DNA of 64,000 nt. It comes from Ralstonia sp. NFACC01. GTDB taxonomy: Bacteria; Pseudomonadota; Gammaproteobacteria; Burkholderiales; Burkholderiaceae. The position numbers were made by a program, and so were the translations under genes. Within the stretch, counting starts at the first letter, position 1, and each line of letters begins with the position of its first letter. The stretch is taken from positions 1-64,000 of the forward strand of contig NZ_FOWV01000008.1 of assembly GCF_900115545.1 (NCBI RefSeq), given 5' to 3'. Below, piece by piece: positions 24,325 through 34,367 of this stretch. The notes below the pieces were generated by a model, which was not told the DNA's origin, did no database searches, and was given only the letters and a program-made list of their open reading frames with translations.

Positions 24325-25354
24325 GGCGCGCGCTCATGGCGGAGATCTGCAAGCCGAGGTGTTCGCCCACTGCCACGAGCTGGCCGTGGCCCAGCGTCTG
24401 GCCATGGCAGACCAGGCGTACCGTGGCATCCCGCAGCAGGACGGGCAACTGCAAGACATGGCTGGGTGCCAGCGCAGCCAGCTCGGCCAGCGGCAGGCTC
24501 ATCACGGCCACCTCAAGATGTACCGGCACTTCCAATGCTCCTACTGCGATGCCGTCAGTGCTGTCGGGTGTGGTGTCGTGCGCGGCGATGGTGTCGTCGT
24601 CAGCGAGCGTGGGAACATCGAGGATCGTCACGGTGCCTTCCTTGTAGTGACCATGGGCAGTGAAGTGGGCGCGTCGGCTGTCGCCGCATGTCAGGCGTAC
24701 GGCGCCTGCATCGGTGTCGGGGCAATAGGCGTGCTGTCCCCAGCCGAGCAGAACGTCGCCGGCTGCAAGCGAAGAGAGGGTGTGCGTTGCGCATCGACGG
24801 CTGGCGATACGCACGCCCACCGGCAGACCGACAACACCAAGTTGCGCAATCACAGCGTTGCGATCGGCCATGGGTGGTGCGGGCGGGGCGGCATGCCAAT
24901 CCAGCGTGGCGATGCGGCATGGCGTTTCACCATGTGGCCCATCCAGCCGCATCGGCAGTTCAGGCCGATCGCTACGTTGCGCATCGTTGTGTTCGGGTGC
25001 GAACGTCGCGAGGGCGGCATCTCCCAACCCGGCGGCAGACAGCGTGTCGAGCATCGGCGTCAGCCAAAGCCCGGCAAGCGCCGCGCGGCGTTGCGCATCG
25101 GCTTCGTGCGCGATGGCGTGGAGCGCGGGGTGGTTGGCGCCTTCAACCACAACGTCGACCGCGCACAGCGATGAGCGGATGCCCATTCGCACGGGCGCCT
25201 GCATGGGCGGCGCGTTTTCTACGGCGCGCAGTTGCCAGTGGCGACCATCGTCATCCGGAAACGGCGTGCCGATCAGCCGTGTCAACGCGGCCTGGGCTGG
25301 CGTGAAGGCACGCAGATGCGCATCGAGCGGGGATGGCGTAAGCCCGGTGTCCAT
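24311..25354 (-). CDS. hrcQ: SctQ cytoplasmic sorting-platform/C-ring protein
   Basis: 347 aa from the ATG at 25354. The N-terminal two thirds are variable, as is usual. The C-terminal 75 residues form a surface-presentation-of-antigens (SPOA) domain (EVPVHLEVAVMSLPLAELAA, then LQLPVLLRDATVRLV). SctQ recruits chaperone-effector complexes to the ATPase and builds the cytoplasmic pods. A single gene encodes both parts here, unlike the split hrcQA/hrcQB of Pseudomonas. The gene starts 40 bases after hpaP. Confidence 0.9.
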   Translation of the reverse strand: MDTGLTPSPLDAHLRAFTPAQAALTRLIGTPFPDDDGRHWQLRAVENAPPMQAPVRMGIRSSLCAVDVVVEGANHPALHAIAHEADAQRRAALAGLWLTPMLDTLSAAGLGDAALATFAPEHNDAQRSDRPELPMRLDGPHGETPCRIATLDWHAAPPAPPMADRNAVIAQLGVVGLPVGVRIASRRCATHTLSSLAAGDVLLGWGQHAYCPDTDAGAVRLTCGDSRRAHFTAHGHYKEGTVTILDVPTLADDDTIAAHDTTPDSTDGIAVGALEVPVHLEVAVMSLPLAELAALAPSHVLQLPVLLRDATVRLVCHGQTLGHGQLVAVGEHLGLQISAMSARHAEH

Positions 25355-25394
25355 AGCGAGTCGGCGGGAGGTGTCGGGTGGGGTGTGGCAACGG

Positions 25395-25991
25395 TCACCA
25401 CACTTCGAGTTCGATATCGATGCGCTGCTCCAGCAAAACGTGGATGCGTTGGCGCAGCGCATCGCCATGCTCGGAGAGTAAGTCGCGCGCCCGTGGGTGT
25501 GCCGCCAGGAAGCGAAGCCATAGCGTGTGGGGCGAAAGGCGCAGGGTGAGGCGGGTGTCAGGCAGCACACGGGGGTCGAGATCGAGCGTGACTTCCCAGC
25601 ATTCGCTGTTGGCTTTCACAACGCGGGAGCCGCAGAACCTGGAGAGCAGCTGCGCGAGATGCTCCGTCACGGTGCTCCCCACGCTGATCTCGGAGCACGT
25701 GCGCACCAGGCGGCTGGCCATGGCCGAGGTGTGCAGCGGCGGGGTCTCGGGCTGCGCTTCATCGGGCTGCGCGTCGGCGTGGTCTTGCGTGGGCGGTTCG
25801 TGCTCGGCGGTGTCTTCGCATGCAGCGTCGCCGTACGCATCGAGCGGTATCCAGCTGGCACTTTCAACCGCGCAGGGTTCGGCCGGTATGCCGGCGCGCC
25901 CGTCTGCGCTGCGTTGCGCTGCGGGCCGCCGGACGGGCGTGGTCGGGTGGACGATGGGTGGGGCTCGCCACAGGCGTACGGGCGTGGTCAT
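25395..25991 (-). CDS. hpaP: HpaP/SctP substrate-specificity protein
   Basis: 198 aa. The first 95 residues are Pro/Ala/Glu-rich and disordered. The C-terminal about 100 form a conserved FliK/SctP-like fold (LTLRLSPHTLWLRFLAAH near 150, LRQRIHVLLEQRIDIELEVW at the end). HpaP-type proteins switch the apparatus from pilus to effector export. The position between hrcV (6-base gap) and hrcQ is diagnostic of Hrp2 clusters. It is shorter than the ruler proteins of needle-type systems, as expected for a pilus-type T3SS. Confidence 0.85.
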   Translation of the reverse strand: MTTPVRLWRAPPIVHPTTPVRRPAAQRSADGRAGIPAEPCAVESASWIPLDAYGDAACEDTAEHEPPTQDHADAQPDEAQPETPPLHTSAMASRLVRTCSEISVGSTVTEHLAQLLSRFCGSRVVKANSECWEVTLDLDPRVLPDTRLTLRLSPHTLWLRFLAAHPRARDLLSEHGDALRQRIHVLLEQRIDIELEVW

Positions 25992-25997
25992 GGCGGC

Positions 25998-28010
25998 TTA
26001 CAGCGTGAGCTTGCCCACGGGCTGCAGATCAACGTACGCGCCCAGCTCCTGGAACGAATACACGTTCAGCGCCTGCAATCGCGGCTCGATCATGCGGCGG
26101 ACATAGCGGCGGATGTCCATGGACGTGACGATGGCAAGCGCCCCCGCAGGCGTTGCTCCCGATTGTGGCGCGCTGCGGCTCATGTGTTCCAGCCGCGTGA
26201 CGATGGTGTCGACCTGCTGCGGATCGAGCGTCAGGAAGTTCCCTGCTGGCGTGGGTTTGATCGCCTGGCGCACCGTCTGCTCCACCGATTGGTCCAGCAG
26301 AATGGCGGGCATCTTGCGTGAGCCACACGTGGCCTGGTGCGCGATCTGCCGCCCCAGATCGCCGCGCACGTACTCCACCAGCATCAACGTGTCTTTTTCT
26401 TTCGGGCCCCAGATGACAAGGCTTTCCAGGATGGCGCGCATGTTGCGGATGGGCACCTGCTCTTCCAGCAGGCGGCGCAGCACGTCGGCCATACGCTGTG
26501 CGGGCACGGCCTTCTGCGCCTCAGTGACCAGGCCGGGGTATTCGGTGGTCACGCGTTCCATGATCCACTGTGTTTCCTGCAGGCCGATGAACAGATGCGC
26601 GTGCTTGCGCAGCACGTGCACGACGTGGTCTGCAATCACCTGTTCAGCGTGGGGCGCGGTATCGGGGGCCGCCTCCAGTTGTGCGCGCATTGGTTCCGGC
26701 AGGTCGGATACCGATACCTTGCCGTCGGACACCGCCACCGGCTGGCCCGGGATGTCGTGCACCAGCACTTCATAGGCATCTTCGGGTTGCGCGGCGCTTT
26801 TCCATACGGCAATGCCGGGGAAGGGCAGGCCTAGCTCTTCAGCCAATGCGTGCCGCCCGCTTTGGAATGCAGCATCGAGTTTGGGAATGTCGAGTCCCTC
26901 TGCCAGCCGCGTGCCCAGACGAACCCCCAGGGGCGCCGTGAACGACGGGGCCTTGTCGGCAATCGTCGGTGCTTTGTCTTTCGACCCCTCGCGCAGCAGC
27001 GCGGGCAGGGTATCGCTGTCGGTCGTGCTCCCGGTGTTCAGGCGCTTGCGCAGCGTGTAGCCAAAGGCGAAGACCGCACCTGCCAGCGCGACAAACAGAA
27101 ACGACGGAAACCCCGGCACCAGCGCAAAGCCGGCCAGCAACGCGCTGGCGGTGAACATGGCCCGCGCGCTGGTTGAAAGCTGCCGCACGATCTCCTTGCC
27201 GAGCGAGCTTGGCTTGGCGCCGTGGTCATCGTCAGACACGCGCGTGATCATCACGCCGGCCGCGACCGAGATCAGCAGTGACGGAATTTGCGACACCATG
27301 GCGTCGCCGATCGACAGCACGGCAAAGCGGTTGGCAGCTTCACCGGCCGTCATGCCGTGATACGTGATCCCGATCACGATGCCGGCCAGGATGTTGACCA
27401 GCGTGATGACCAAGCCGGCAATCGCATCGCCCTTGACGAACTTCATGGCGCCGTCCATGCCGCCGTGCAACTGGCTTTCCATGGCAAGCAGCGCGCGGCG
27501 CTTGCGGGCTTCGTCTGCGCTCAGGTGGCCGGCGCGCAGGTCGGCGTCAATGCTCATCTGCTTGCCGGGCATGGCATCGAGCGTGAAACGCGCACCGACT
27601 TCGGCCACACGCTCCGAGCCCTTGGCAATCACGATGAACTGCACAGTGGTGATGATCAGGAATACCACCATACCCACCACCAGGTTGCCGCCCACCACGA
27701 GCTTGCCGAAGCTCTCGATGATGTGGCCGGCGTCTGCATGCAGCAGGATCGATTTGGTCGACGCGATGTTCAGCGAGAGCCGCAGCAGTGTGGTGAATAA
27801 AAGCAACGATGGAAATGCCGACAGCGATGTCGCCGCAGGGATGTACATAGTCACCATCAGCAGCACGACCGACAGCGTGATGTTCAGCCCCAGCAGTGAA
27901 TCGATCAGGACGGTGGGCAGCGGCAGCACCATCAACGCGATGACGGCAACCACCAACGCGGCGATGCCGATTTCGCCGCTGAATTCAGAGACGGCGGTCT
28001 TCTTGGCCAT
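25998..28010 (-). CDS. hrcV: SctV major export apparatus protein
   Basis: 670 aa. It has the FlhA/SctV layout: about eight membrane helices in residues 15-320, including PAATSLSAFPSLLLFTTLLR and the conserved MPGKQMSIDADLRAG loop, followed by a cytoplasmic domain (about 350-670) that forms the nonameric ring docking chaperone-substrate complexes. Full length for the family. The start lies 10 bases after the hrcU stop, so the two are co-transcribed from the hrpII promoter at 29235. Confidence 0.97.
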   Translation of the reverse strand: MAKKTAVSEFSGEIGIAALVVAVIALMVLPLPTVLIDSLLGLNITLSVVLLMVTMYIPAATSLSAFPSLLLFTTLLRLSLNIASTKSILLHADAGHIIESFGKLVVGGNLVVGMVVFLIITTVQFIVIAKGSERVAEVGARFTLDAMPGKQMSIDADLRAGHLSADEARKRRALLAMESQLHGGMDGAMKFVKGDAIAGLVITLVNILAGIVIGITYHGMTAGEAANRFAVLSIGDAMVSQIPSLLISVAAGVMITRVSDDDHGAKPSSLGKEIVRQLSTSARAMFTASALLAGFALVPGFPSFLFVALAGAVFAFGYTLRKRLNTGSTTDSDTLPALLREGSKDKAPTIADKAPSFTAPLGVRLGTRLAEGLDIPKLDAAFQSGRHALAEELGLPFPGIAVWKSAAQPEDAYEVLVHDIPGQPVAVSDGKVSVSDLPEPMRAQLEAAPDTAPHAEQVIADHVVHVLRKHAHLFIGLQETQWIMERVTTEYPGLVTEAQKAVPAQRMADVLRRLLEEQVPIRNMRAILESLVIWGPKEKDTLMLVEYVRGDLGRQIAHQATCGSRKMPAILLDQSVEQTVRQAIKPTPAGNFLTLDPQQVDTIVTRLEHMSRSAPQSGATPAGALAIVTSMDIRRYVRRMIEPRLQALNVYSFQELGAYVDLQPVGKLTL

Positions 28011-28020
28011 ATCGGATGCC

Positions 28021-29112
28021 TCAGTTCAAGATGGAAGGGCTTGCGCCGGTGTGTCTGGCGCTGGTGTCTTTCGCGCCGATCTCGCCCACCCAGGCCAGCA
28101 CCTCGGCCACGGTTTCGAACAGCGCTTCGGGCACGGGGTCGTTCAGCTTCACGAGGTACAGGGCACGTGCCAGCGGTGGGTTGCCGATGATCGGAATGCC
28201 CAGCGCCTGCGCTTCTTCGCGCAACCTCAGGGCTTCGTCGTCGACGCCCTTGGCGGTGATGCACGGCAGGCCGCACTCTTCAGGTGCGTAGCGAATTGCG
28301 ACGGCGTAGTGCGTGGGGTTGACGATCACGGCTTGCGCGCCGGCCACGCTCTGTTTGGGCTTGGCCTCGTCCACCATCTGGCGTGCCAGCTGCTTGCGCT
28401 GGCCCTTGATGTGCGGATCGCCTTCGCTGTTCTTGTGCTCGCGCTTGACTTCGTCCTTGCTCATGCGGTGGTCGCGGATGAAGAGCCAGCGCTGGATGCC
28501 AAAGTCCACCGCGCCGAGCAGCAGGAACAGCAGACCGCCTGCGCCCAGCAGCTTCACCAGCATCGACATGCCAATCTGCGCGATATCCATGACTGGCTGA
28601 TACGGCGTGCCTACGATGGTTGGCAGCAGCATCAGGACCAGCTTCCACAGCGCGGCCCCAACGGCGAGCGCTTTCACCAGCATCTTGAGCAGGTCGATCA
28701 TCGAGCGCATGGAGAAGATGCGTTTCAGACCCGACGCGGGGTTGATGGCGCTCATCTTTAGTTCGAGCGGCTTGGTCGAGAGCACGATGCCCGTCTGCCC
28801 CCAAGTGGCAATCCATGCGACCAGCGCAAACACCAGGCTCAGCGGCAGCGTCATCAGCGCCAGCTGAAGCGCGACGTGGCCGAGTGTCTGTTTGAGCGTC
28901 ATGGCCGGGTGCCGGCTGTTGTTCACATCCAGCGCAAGTTCGACCAGCGCGCGCCAGCGGTCGCCCAGCAGCGATGCCGTCATGGCAAGCAGCAGGCAGC
29001 CCGCCAGCAGCACGACGGCGGCGATCAGGTCGGCGCTCTTGGCGGTTTCGCCGTCTCTGTGCGCATCTCTGAGTTTCTTGTCTGTGGGCTCTTCGGTTTT
29101 TTCGTCCGACAT
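28021..29112 (-). CDS. hrcU: SctU autocleaving export switch protein
   Basis: 363 aa from the ATG at 29112; MSDEKTEEPTDKKLRDA is the typical start of the FlhB/SctU family, so longer upstream reading is excluded. Four membrane helices occupy about 30-210. The cytoplasmic part has the autocleavage motif NPTH at 265-268, followed by YAVAIRYAPEECGLPCITAKG. Cleavage between Asn and Pro permits the switch to later substrates. It is the first gene of the minus-strand hrc operon, 99 bases after the hrpII box. Confidence 0.97.
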   Translation of the reverse strand: MSDEKTEEPTDKKLRDAHRDGETAKSADLIAAVVLLAGCLLLAMTASLLGDRWRALVELALDVNNSRHPAMTLKQTLGHVALQLALMTLPLSLVFALVAWIATWGQTGIVLSTKPLELKMSAINPASGLKRIFSMRSMIDLLKMLVKALAVGAALWKLVLMLLPTIVGTPYQPVMDIAQIGMSMLVKLLGAGGLLFLLLGAVDFGIQRWLFIRDHRMSKDEVKREHKNSEGDPHIKGQRKQLARQMVDEAKPKQSVAGAQAVIVNPTHYAVAIRYAPEECGLPCITAKGVDDEALRLREEAQALGIPIIGNPPLARALYLVKLNDPVPEALFETVAEVLAWVGEIGAKDTSARHTGASPSILN

Positions 29113-29211
29113 GGCGGTGCCCTGGGTGTCGACGGAGGAGGCCGCGGCGTACGGTGCCGTAGCGATGCGACGCATTGTGCAGATGCGGGCGCGACGCGCT
29201 TGGCCGCTGAG

Positions 29212-29235
29212 CGAAGGCGGATGCGTCGTTCCGAA
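29212..29235 (-). promoter_or_regulatory. hrpII box for the hrcU-hrcV-hrcQ operon
   Basis: CGAA at 29212-29215 and 29232-29235 are separated by 16 bases (minus-strand TTCG-N16-TTCG). The minus-strand CACAAT at 29174-29179 fits YANNNT. It shares the 346-base divergent region 29113-29458 with the hrpK box at 29329; nothing else was seen there. Confidence 0.88.
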
Positions 29236-29328
29236 ACCAGGGAAAGGACAAGGAGGAGGGCAAGGGCGGGGCGAGGCGAAAGTCGGCGGTCTTGCGTTGT
29301 GCGTACTGACGCACAGGGCCTGGCTAAC

Positions 29329-29352
29329 TTCGGGGTCGGGCGCTCTTTTTCG
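29329..29352 (+). promoter_or_regulatory. hrpII box for the hrpK-hrcT operon
   Basis: TTCG at 29329-29332 and 29349-29352 are separated by 16 bases. CTATGG at 29385-29390 lies 32 bases downstream; the same hexamer and spacing occur in the SET-gene promoter. Confidence 0.87.
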
Positions 29353-29458
29353 GGGCGGCTGGCCGGCGCGCGGCATGCGGGCGTCTATGGTTCCACCCGA
29401 GGTCGGCCGGTGCACCCATGCCGGCATCGACATGACCCGACACGGAGAACCCTGCGAT

Positions 29459-29944
29459 ATGGAACCGATTCAATGTAGCAACCGCCTGCTGGGCGGGCTG
29501 CTCGAAGTCCTGATGTATGCAACGCGCAGCGGCCAGTTCGACAACGCGCAAACGCTGCTGACTGCGCTGCGCACGCTGCGCCCGAATTTTCGCGAACTCG
29601 ACTTGGTGGAAGGCTGGCTGCTGGTGGGCCGCCATCAATACGCCGACGCCGCACGCATCCTGCGTGAACTGCACAACGGCGAGCGCGCCGAGAGCGTGGT
29701 GCCGTTTGCCTCGGCCATGATGGCCCTGTGTCTGAATGCCCTGGGCGATCAGGAGTGGCACGTATATGCCAACGAGGTGCTCGCGCGCGACGAAGACCCC
29801 GATTCCGTCGCGCTGGTGCGCACGCTGATCGGTGTGCAGGAAGAAATGGATGCCGGCACGTTCGGCACCCCCACCGCGGCGCCCGCCGCAGAGAGTGTGG
29901 ATTTGAGCGCTTACCACAGCGCGCATTACTTCACCCGCGCCTAA
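29459..29944 (+). CDS. hrpK: HrpK (HrpB1 family) T3SS protein
   Basis: 161 aa. It is helical with TPR-like repetition (LLEVLMYATRSGQFDNAQTL, LVEGWLLVGRHQYADAARIL), the hallmark of the HrpB1/HrpK family specific to Hrp2 systems. The Xanthomonas HrpB1 protein is periplasmic and binds peptidoglycan and the secretin. No classical signal peptide is visible here. It is the first gene of the plus-strand hrp operon; a CGGAGA ribosome site precedes the ATG. Confidence 0.9.
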   Translation: MEPIQCSNRLLGGLLEVLMYATRSGQFDNAQTLLTALRTLRPNFRELDLVEGWLLVGRHQYADAARILRELHNGERAESVVPFASAMMALCLNALGDQEWHVYANEVLARDEDPDSVALVRTLIGVQEEMDAGTFGTPTAAPAAESVDLSAYHSAHYFTRA

Positions 29945-29964
29945 CCATCCTCCCGGAGTCCACC

Positions 29965-30351
29965 ATGATCCAAGGTCCGACCGCCATTCCGCCGGTGACT
30001 GCCGGCACGCCGGGTACCGGCATCGCCCCGGCTGAAGCTGCCACGCCAGCGCCCGAGCTTGTCGCTCGCTTCGAATCCATGCTGCAGAACGCCAAGCACG
30101 GCCAGCACCACAGCAAGGCGCCTTCGGCCGTGGGCGAACTGGTCAAAAAGGAAGATGCCGCCGTGCAGGCGTCGATGGCGCGTGTGGAGGCCATGACCGA
30201 GGCCGAACGCGGCATGTCGGTGCAGGAAGTGGTGGCCGAAGGCGTGCGCGTGCAAATGGAGTGCGCGGCCACCATGACGAAGATCCATCTGGGCAGCACC
30301 ATTGCGCATTCCGGCAAGAACGCCGTGCAGACCTTGATGCGGAACCAATGA
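29965..30351 (+). CDS. hrpJ: HrpJ (HrpB2/SctI) inner rod protein
   Basis: 128 aa, no signal peptide, Pro/Ala-rich first 40 residues, then two helices ending in [20 protein letters not shown] and [10 protein letters not shown]. The C-terminal VRVQME-type motif is characteristic of HrpB2, an early-secreted protein needed for pilus formation and thought to form the rod joining the export gate and pilus. A GGAG ribosome site lies 8 bases upstream. The TGA stop overlaps the start of hrcJ. Confidence 0.9.
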   Translation: MIQGPTAIPPVTAGTPGTGIAPAEAATPAPELVARFESMLQNAKHGQHHSKAPSAVGELVKKEDAAVQASMARVEAMTEAERGMSVQEVVAEGVRVQMECAATMTKIHLGSTIAHSGKNAVQTLMRNQ

Positions 30352-31160
30352 TGCGGACCGCGCTTCCATCCGGCCGCATGCGGCGCGGCGCGCTGGCACT
30401 GCTGTTTGTGCTGACTGCGTTGCTGGCGGGCTGCAACAAGCAGCTCTTTGCGCAGCTGAGCGAGGCTGACGCCAACGACATGCTGACCGTGCTGCTGCAG
30501 GCCGGCATCGACGCGCAAAAAAATTCGCCCGACGACGGCAAGACCTGGACGGTGATGGTCGACCAGGATGCCTTCGCCCGCGCGATGGAAGTCCTGCACA
30601 GCCACGGCCTGCCGCATGAAAAGTACGCGAGCCTGGGCGACATCTTCAAGAAGGACGGGCTCATCTCTACGCCCACGGAAGAGCGGGTGCGCTTCATTTA
30701 CGGCGTATCACAGCAGCTTTCGCAAACGCTCTCGCGCATTGATGGCGTGGCCGTGGCCAACGTACAGATCGTGCTGCCCAACAACGATCCGTTGGCCACC
30801 GTGGTCAAGCCTTCCAGCGCGTCGGTGTTCATCAAATACCGCCCGAGCGCCAACGTATCTTCGCTGGTCCCCAGCATCAAGAACCTGGTCGTGCACAGCG
30901 TGGAGGGGCTCACCTATGAGAACGTCAGTGTCACGCTGGTGCCAGGCACCGTAGATGCGCCTAGCACCGATGCCGCCAGCCGCGCGCCTGCCGGCGTGTC
31001 GTGGGCCACGCTCGCGGCCGTGGTGGGTGCGCTGGGCGTGATCGTCCTGCTGTGGCGTGCCGCGACCCGGCTGTCTGCTGTGCGGACACGGCTTGACGCA
31101 GCGCGCGCGCGCTTGGAAGACAAGTTGCCGGCACGCTGGAAGAAGCGCGCGACAGCATGA
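30348..31160 (+). CDS. hrcJ: SctJ inner-membrane ring lipoprotein
   Basis: 270 aa from the ATG at 30348; an adjacent ATG at 30351 is equally possible. It has a lipoprotein signal with LLAGC (Cys29), YscJ/FliF ring domains ([35 protein letters not shown]), and a C-terminal membrane helix at about 217-237 ([18 protein letters not shown]). SctJ forms the inner ring of the membrane base under HrcD. It overlaps the neighbouring genes by 4 bases at both ends, typical of this tightly coupled operon. Confidence 0.96.
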   Translation: MMRTALPSGRMRRGALALLFVLTALLAGCNKQLFAQLSEADANDMLTVLLQAGIDAQKNSPDDGKTWTVMVDQDAFARAMEVLHSHGLPHEKYASLGDIFKKDGLISTPTEERVRFIYGVSQQLSQTLSRIDGVAVANVQIVLPNNDPLATVVKPSSASVFIKYRPSANVSSLVPSIKNLVVHSVEGLTYENVSVTLVPGTVDAPSTDAASRAPAGVSWATLAAVVGALGVIVLLWRAATRLSAVRTRLDAARARLEDKLPARWKKRATA

Positions 31161-31795
31161 ACCGCACGAACGCCGCACCCGATCCGGCCGCCGCCATGAT
31201 CCTGCGCATGTTGCACGCGTATCAAGAGCGGCTGCATGGGCTTGCGCACGTGCGCGATGCATCGGTGCTGGCCGTGCAAGGAGCCGATGTGCCGGCGGCA
31301 GCAGCCAAAGACTGGCGCCAGGTGTGCATCGCGCTGGGTGTGGGCCAGGTGGGCTTGCCGACATTGCTTTCGCATGCGCATCGCCTGGCGGTGCTGGAGA
31401 AGGACGATCTCCAGCGCGTGCTGGCTGCCCGCATGCTGATCGGCCGGCGCGCCGCGTTGGCGCGATGCATCGACGGTGCCTACCTCGCCGGCCTTGCCGG
31501 TCTGTTGGGGGAGGCAGCCCTCACCGCTTTGACGCAACGCGAGCACTGGGCGCCAGACGCCGGTGGGCCGCTGCCGGCGCTCGACTTGGCGCAGCTTGCC
31601 GAAGCGGGCCTGCATGCCCTGATTGCCGACGGTACGGTGTCGGATCCGTCGCTCGCGCAATTGATGCGCCTGACGATCGGCATGCAAGCGCCGGTACCGC
31701 CGTGCGCCGGCACTCCCACCGCTGAAACGCAAGCCGAAGCCTTCATGGCAACGTTGCCCGTTCTCTTTCCGGAGTTGTCATGGTTATTTGGTTGA
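31157..31795 (+). CDS. hrpH: HrpH (HrpB4/SctK-like) T3SS protein
   Basis: 212 aa, no signal peptide, predominantly helical. The position between hrcJ and the SctL gene, and the size, match HrpB4 of Xanthomonas and HrpH of R. solanacearum, which stand in the place of SctK, the sorting-platform adaptor linking SctQ to the membrane ring. A C-terminal hydrophobic end ([16 protein letters not shown]) overlaps the start of the next gene by 16 bases. The sequence family is poorly conserved, so the assignment rests mainly on order. Confidence 0.82.
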   Translation: MNRTNAAPDPAAAMILRMLHAYQERLHGLAHVRDASVLAVQGADVPAAAAKDWRQVCIALGVGQVGLPTLLSHAHRLAVLEKDDLQRVLAARMLIGRRAALARCIDGAYLAGLAGLLGEAALTALTQREHWAPDAGGPLPALDLAQLAEAGLHALIADGTVSDPSLAQLMRLTIGMQAPVPPCAGTPTAETQAEAFMATLPVLFPELSWLFG

Positions 31796-32523
31796 GGCGC
31801 GATGCCCCGCTCGGCGTCAGCTCGGACGTGATCCGTGCGGAAGACTACGGGCACGTGGTCGAGCTGGATGCCGCGTGGCGGGCCGTGGAAGAGGCGCGCG
31901 AGGCCGCATTGGCGCAGGCTCACGCCCAGGCTGAAGCCGTCGTCGCACAAGCCCAGGCCAATGCCGACGAGTTGCTCAGGCAAGCCGAACAGCGCGCGCA
32001 GCGCAGCGCCAAGCTTGGCTATGCCGCCGGCCAGCGGCGTGCGTTGGAGGATTTTCACGCGACCATGGCCGCGCGCGCGTACGACGATGACGAGGCCACG
32101 CGCCGCGAGGAAGACCGCCTGATCGCCACGGTCATGCAGGCGGTCGAGCATGTGGTGCTGGAATCCGATCGCCAGGCGTTGTTCGCGCGCGTGGCCGCCA
32201 CGCTCGGCCGCGTGCTGCAAAGCCAGGCGCGCCTGACGGTGCGCGTGTGCTCAGACGAGATCGAACCGGCTCGCGCCGCCTTCGCCAAGGCCGTGCAGAC
32301 GGGCTCGCTCAACGCTGCCTTCGAGGTGCTGGGCGACGACCGCGCGGAGCCCGGGCATTGCCAATGCGAATGGGACCACGGCGTGGCCGACGCGAGCCTG
32401 CGTGTGCAATTGGCGGCGCTGCGACAGGCGCTTTCAGCGCGCAGGCGCAAGCCTCTCGAACATGCCGATCCGCACGCAGGCTTCGCAGATGACGACGGCG
32501 GCTTTGACGAGGATGCGGCATGA
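31780..32523 (+). CDS. hrpF: SctL ATPase stator (HrpB5 family)
   Basis: 247 aa. A long Ala/Gln/Glu coiled coil (about 30-80, [20 protein letters not shown]) is followed by a FliH/SctL C-terminal domain. SctL dimers tie the ATPase HrcN to SctQ and regulate its activity. The ORF ends in an acidic tail ([11 protein letters not shown]), and its TGA overlaps the hrcN ATG. The symbol follows Ralstonia usage, where hrpF is not the Xanthomonas translocon gene of that name. Confidence 0.88.
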   Translation: MVIWLRRDAPLGVSSDVIRAEDYGHVVELDAAWRAVEEAREAALAQAHAQAEAVVAQAQANADELLRQAEQRAQRSAKLGYAAGQRRALEDFHATMAARAYDDDEATRREEDRLIATVMQAVEHVVLESDRQALFARVAATLGRVLQSQARLTVRVCSDEIEPARAAFAKAVQTGSLNAAFEVLGDDRAEPGHCQCEWDHGVADASLRVQLAALRQALSARRRKPLEHADPHAGFADDDGGFDEDAA

Positions 32524-33839
32524 CCAAGGCCGCGCTGATCGACGCCATGGACGAGGCGATCCGTAGCGTGGCGCCCGTCCAGCGGCTAGGCAAGGTCGTG
32601 GAAGTGACGGGCACGCTCCTGCGTGTGGGCGGCGTGGACGTCAAGCTTGGCGAACTGTGCACGTTGACCACACCGGATGGCACGGAGCTTCAGCAAGGCG
32701 AGGTGGTCGGCTTTAGCGAGCACTTTGCACTGCTGGCGCCCTTTGGCGGCGTGGTGGGCTTATCGCGCTCGACCCGCGTGGTGCCCAGCGGGCGCACGCT
32801 TTCGGTCGGAATCGGGCCTGGCTTGCTCGGCCGCGTCCTCGATGGCCTGGGCCGACCGGCCGACGGCGGCCCGCCACTGGATGTGTACGACTACGTGCCG
32901 GTGTTTGCGCAGGCGCCTGACCCGATGTCGCGCCGCTTGGTGGAGCAGTCGCTGGCCACTGGTGTGCGCGTGATCGACGGATTGGCCACCTTGGCGGAAG
33001 GGCAGCGCATGGGCATCTTTGCGCCGGCCGGTGTGGGTAAGAGCACGCTGCTCGGCATGCTGGCGCGCGGCACCGAATGCGACGTCAACGTGATTGTGCT
33101 GATTGGCGAGCGCGGCCGCGAGGTGCGCGAATTCATCGAGCAGATCCTGGGCGAGGAAGGCATGCGCCGCTCCGTGCTGGTGTGTGCAACGTCCGATCGA
33201 TCGTCCGTGGAGCGCGCCAAGGCTGCGCATGTGGGCACCGCCATCGCCGAGTATTTCCGCGACCAGGGCCTGCGTGTGCTGCTGATGATGGACTCGCTCA
33301 CGCGCTTTGCCCGCGCACAGCGCGAGATCGGCCTTGCCGCGGGCGAGCCGCCCACGCGGCGCGGCTTTCCGCCGTCGGTGTTTGCCGAGTTGCCGCGCCT
33401 GCTCGAGCGGGCCGGCATGAGCGCCACGGGTTCCATCACCGCGCTGTACACCGTGCTGGCCGAAGACGAATCCGGTAACGACCCCGTGGCCGAAGAAGTG
33501 CGGGGCATTCTGGATGGCCACTTGATCCTGTCGCGCGACATTGCGGCGCGCAATCGCTATCCGGCCATCGACATCTTGAACAGCCTGAGCCGTGTGATGA
33601 CGCAAGTCGCGCCGGCCGACCATTGCGCCTCTGCTGGCCGCATGCGCCAATTGCTCGCCAAGTACAACGAAGTCGAGACCCTGCTGCAGATGGGCGAGTA
33701 CAAGGAAGGCAGCGATGCCGTGGCCGACACCGCCGTGCAATGGAACGGATGGATGGAAGACTTCCTGCGCCAACGCACCGACGAGTGGTGCAGCCCCGAT
33801 GAGACATATCGGCTGCTGAGTGAGGTGGGCCAGACATGA
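32520..33839 (+). CDS. hrcN: SctN secretion ATPase
   Basis: 439 aa, full length for the family. The Walker A motif APAGVGKST lies at about 168-176, the [11 protein letters not shown] block near 200, and Walker [18 protein letters not shown] near 260. The C-terminus is the helical chaperone-docking part. It forms a hexamer below the export gate that strips chaperones and unfolds substrates using ATP. It is coupled to both neighbours by ATGA overlaps. Confidence 0.98.
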   Translation: MTKAALIDAMDEAIRSVAPVQRLGKVVEVTGTLLRVGGVDVKLGELCTLTTPDGTELQQGEVVGFSEHFALLAPFGGVVGLSRSTRVVPSGRTLSVGIGPGLLGRVLDGLGRPADGGPPLDVYDYVPVFAQAPDPMSRRLVEQSLATGVRVIDGLATLAEGQRMGIFAPAGVGKSTLLGMLARGTECDVNVIVLIGERGREVREFIEQILGEEGMRRSVLVCATSDRSSVERAKAAHVGTAIAEYFRDQGLRVLLMMDSLTRFARAQREIGLAAGEPPTRRGFPPSVFAELPRLLERAGMSATGSITALYTVLAEDESGNDPVAEEVRGILDGHLILSRDIAARNRYPAIDILNSLSRVMTQVAPADHCASAGRMRQLLAKYNEVETLLQMGEYKEGSDAVADTAVQWNGWMEDFLRQRTDEWCSPDETYRLLSEVGQT

Positions 33840-34333
33840 AGCGCAAGCGCTCCGCGGTATGGCACACGCTGATCGAAGCCAAAACGCGCCAGCGCCGTCG
33901 TGTCGAAGCGGAAATCGCTATCGCACAGCAAGCCGTGGCGGATGCACAAGCCGCCGCGCAAGACAGCGAAGCCGCGTGCGAGCGCGCGCACGAGCGGCTG
34001 CGCGGCCATATCGGCCGCATGGATGAGCTGATTGCCGCCCCCGTGCTGCTGGCCGACGCATACCTGCGCTACGACGCGTTTCGCGGCGAGCTGGACGACG
34101 CGGTCGTGCAGGCCGAGCACGACGTGGCGGCCGCGCACGCCGCCGTAGCCGAACGCGAAGCCGAACTCAAGGCGCGCCGCCAGGCCCTGGCGCGGCTCGA
34201 TGCCATGCTCGACCAATGCCGCAAGACCGCAGAGCGGATCGACCAGCAGGAAGCCACCGAGCGCGAGCTTGCCACCGAGGAAGAGGCCGTGGAGGCCATC
34301 CTGGCGCGTCCGCGCCCACGCGCAGCGGCTTGA
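33836..34333 (+). CDS. hrpD: SctO stalk protein (HrpB7/HrpD family)
   Basis: 165 aa, almost entirely charged coiled coil ([40 protein letters not shown]), with no hydrophobic segment. It occupies the place after hrcN where SctO/FliJ-type stalks are encoded. These form a two-helix rod through the ATPase ring to the SctV ring. The ATG overlaps the hrcN stop. Function is inferred from fold and order. Confidence 0.88.
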   Translation: MKRKRSAVWHTLIEAKTRQRRRVEAEIAIAQQAVADAQAAAQDSEAACERAHERLRGHIGRMDELIAAPVLLADAYLRYDAFRGELDDAVVQAEHDVAAAHAAVAEREAELKARRQALARLDAMLDQCRKTAERIDQQEATERELATEEEAVEAILARPRPRAAA

Positions 34334-34367
34334 TGACGAAACATTCTGACGATATTCACGCCCGCAT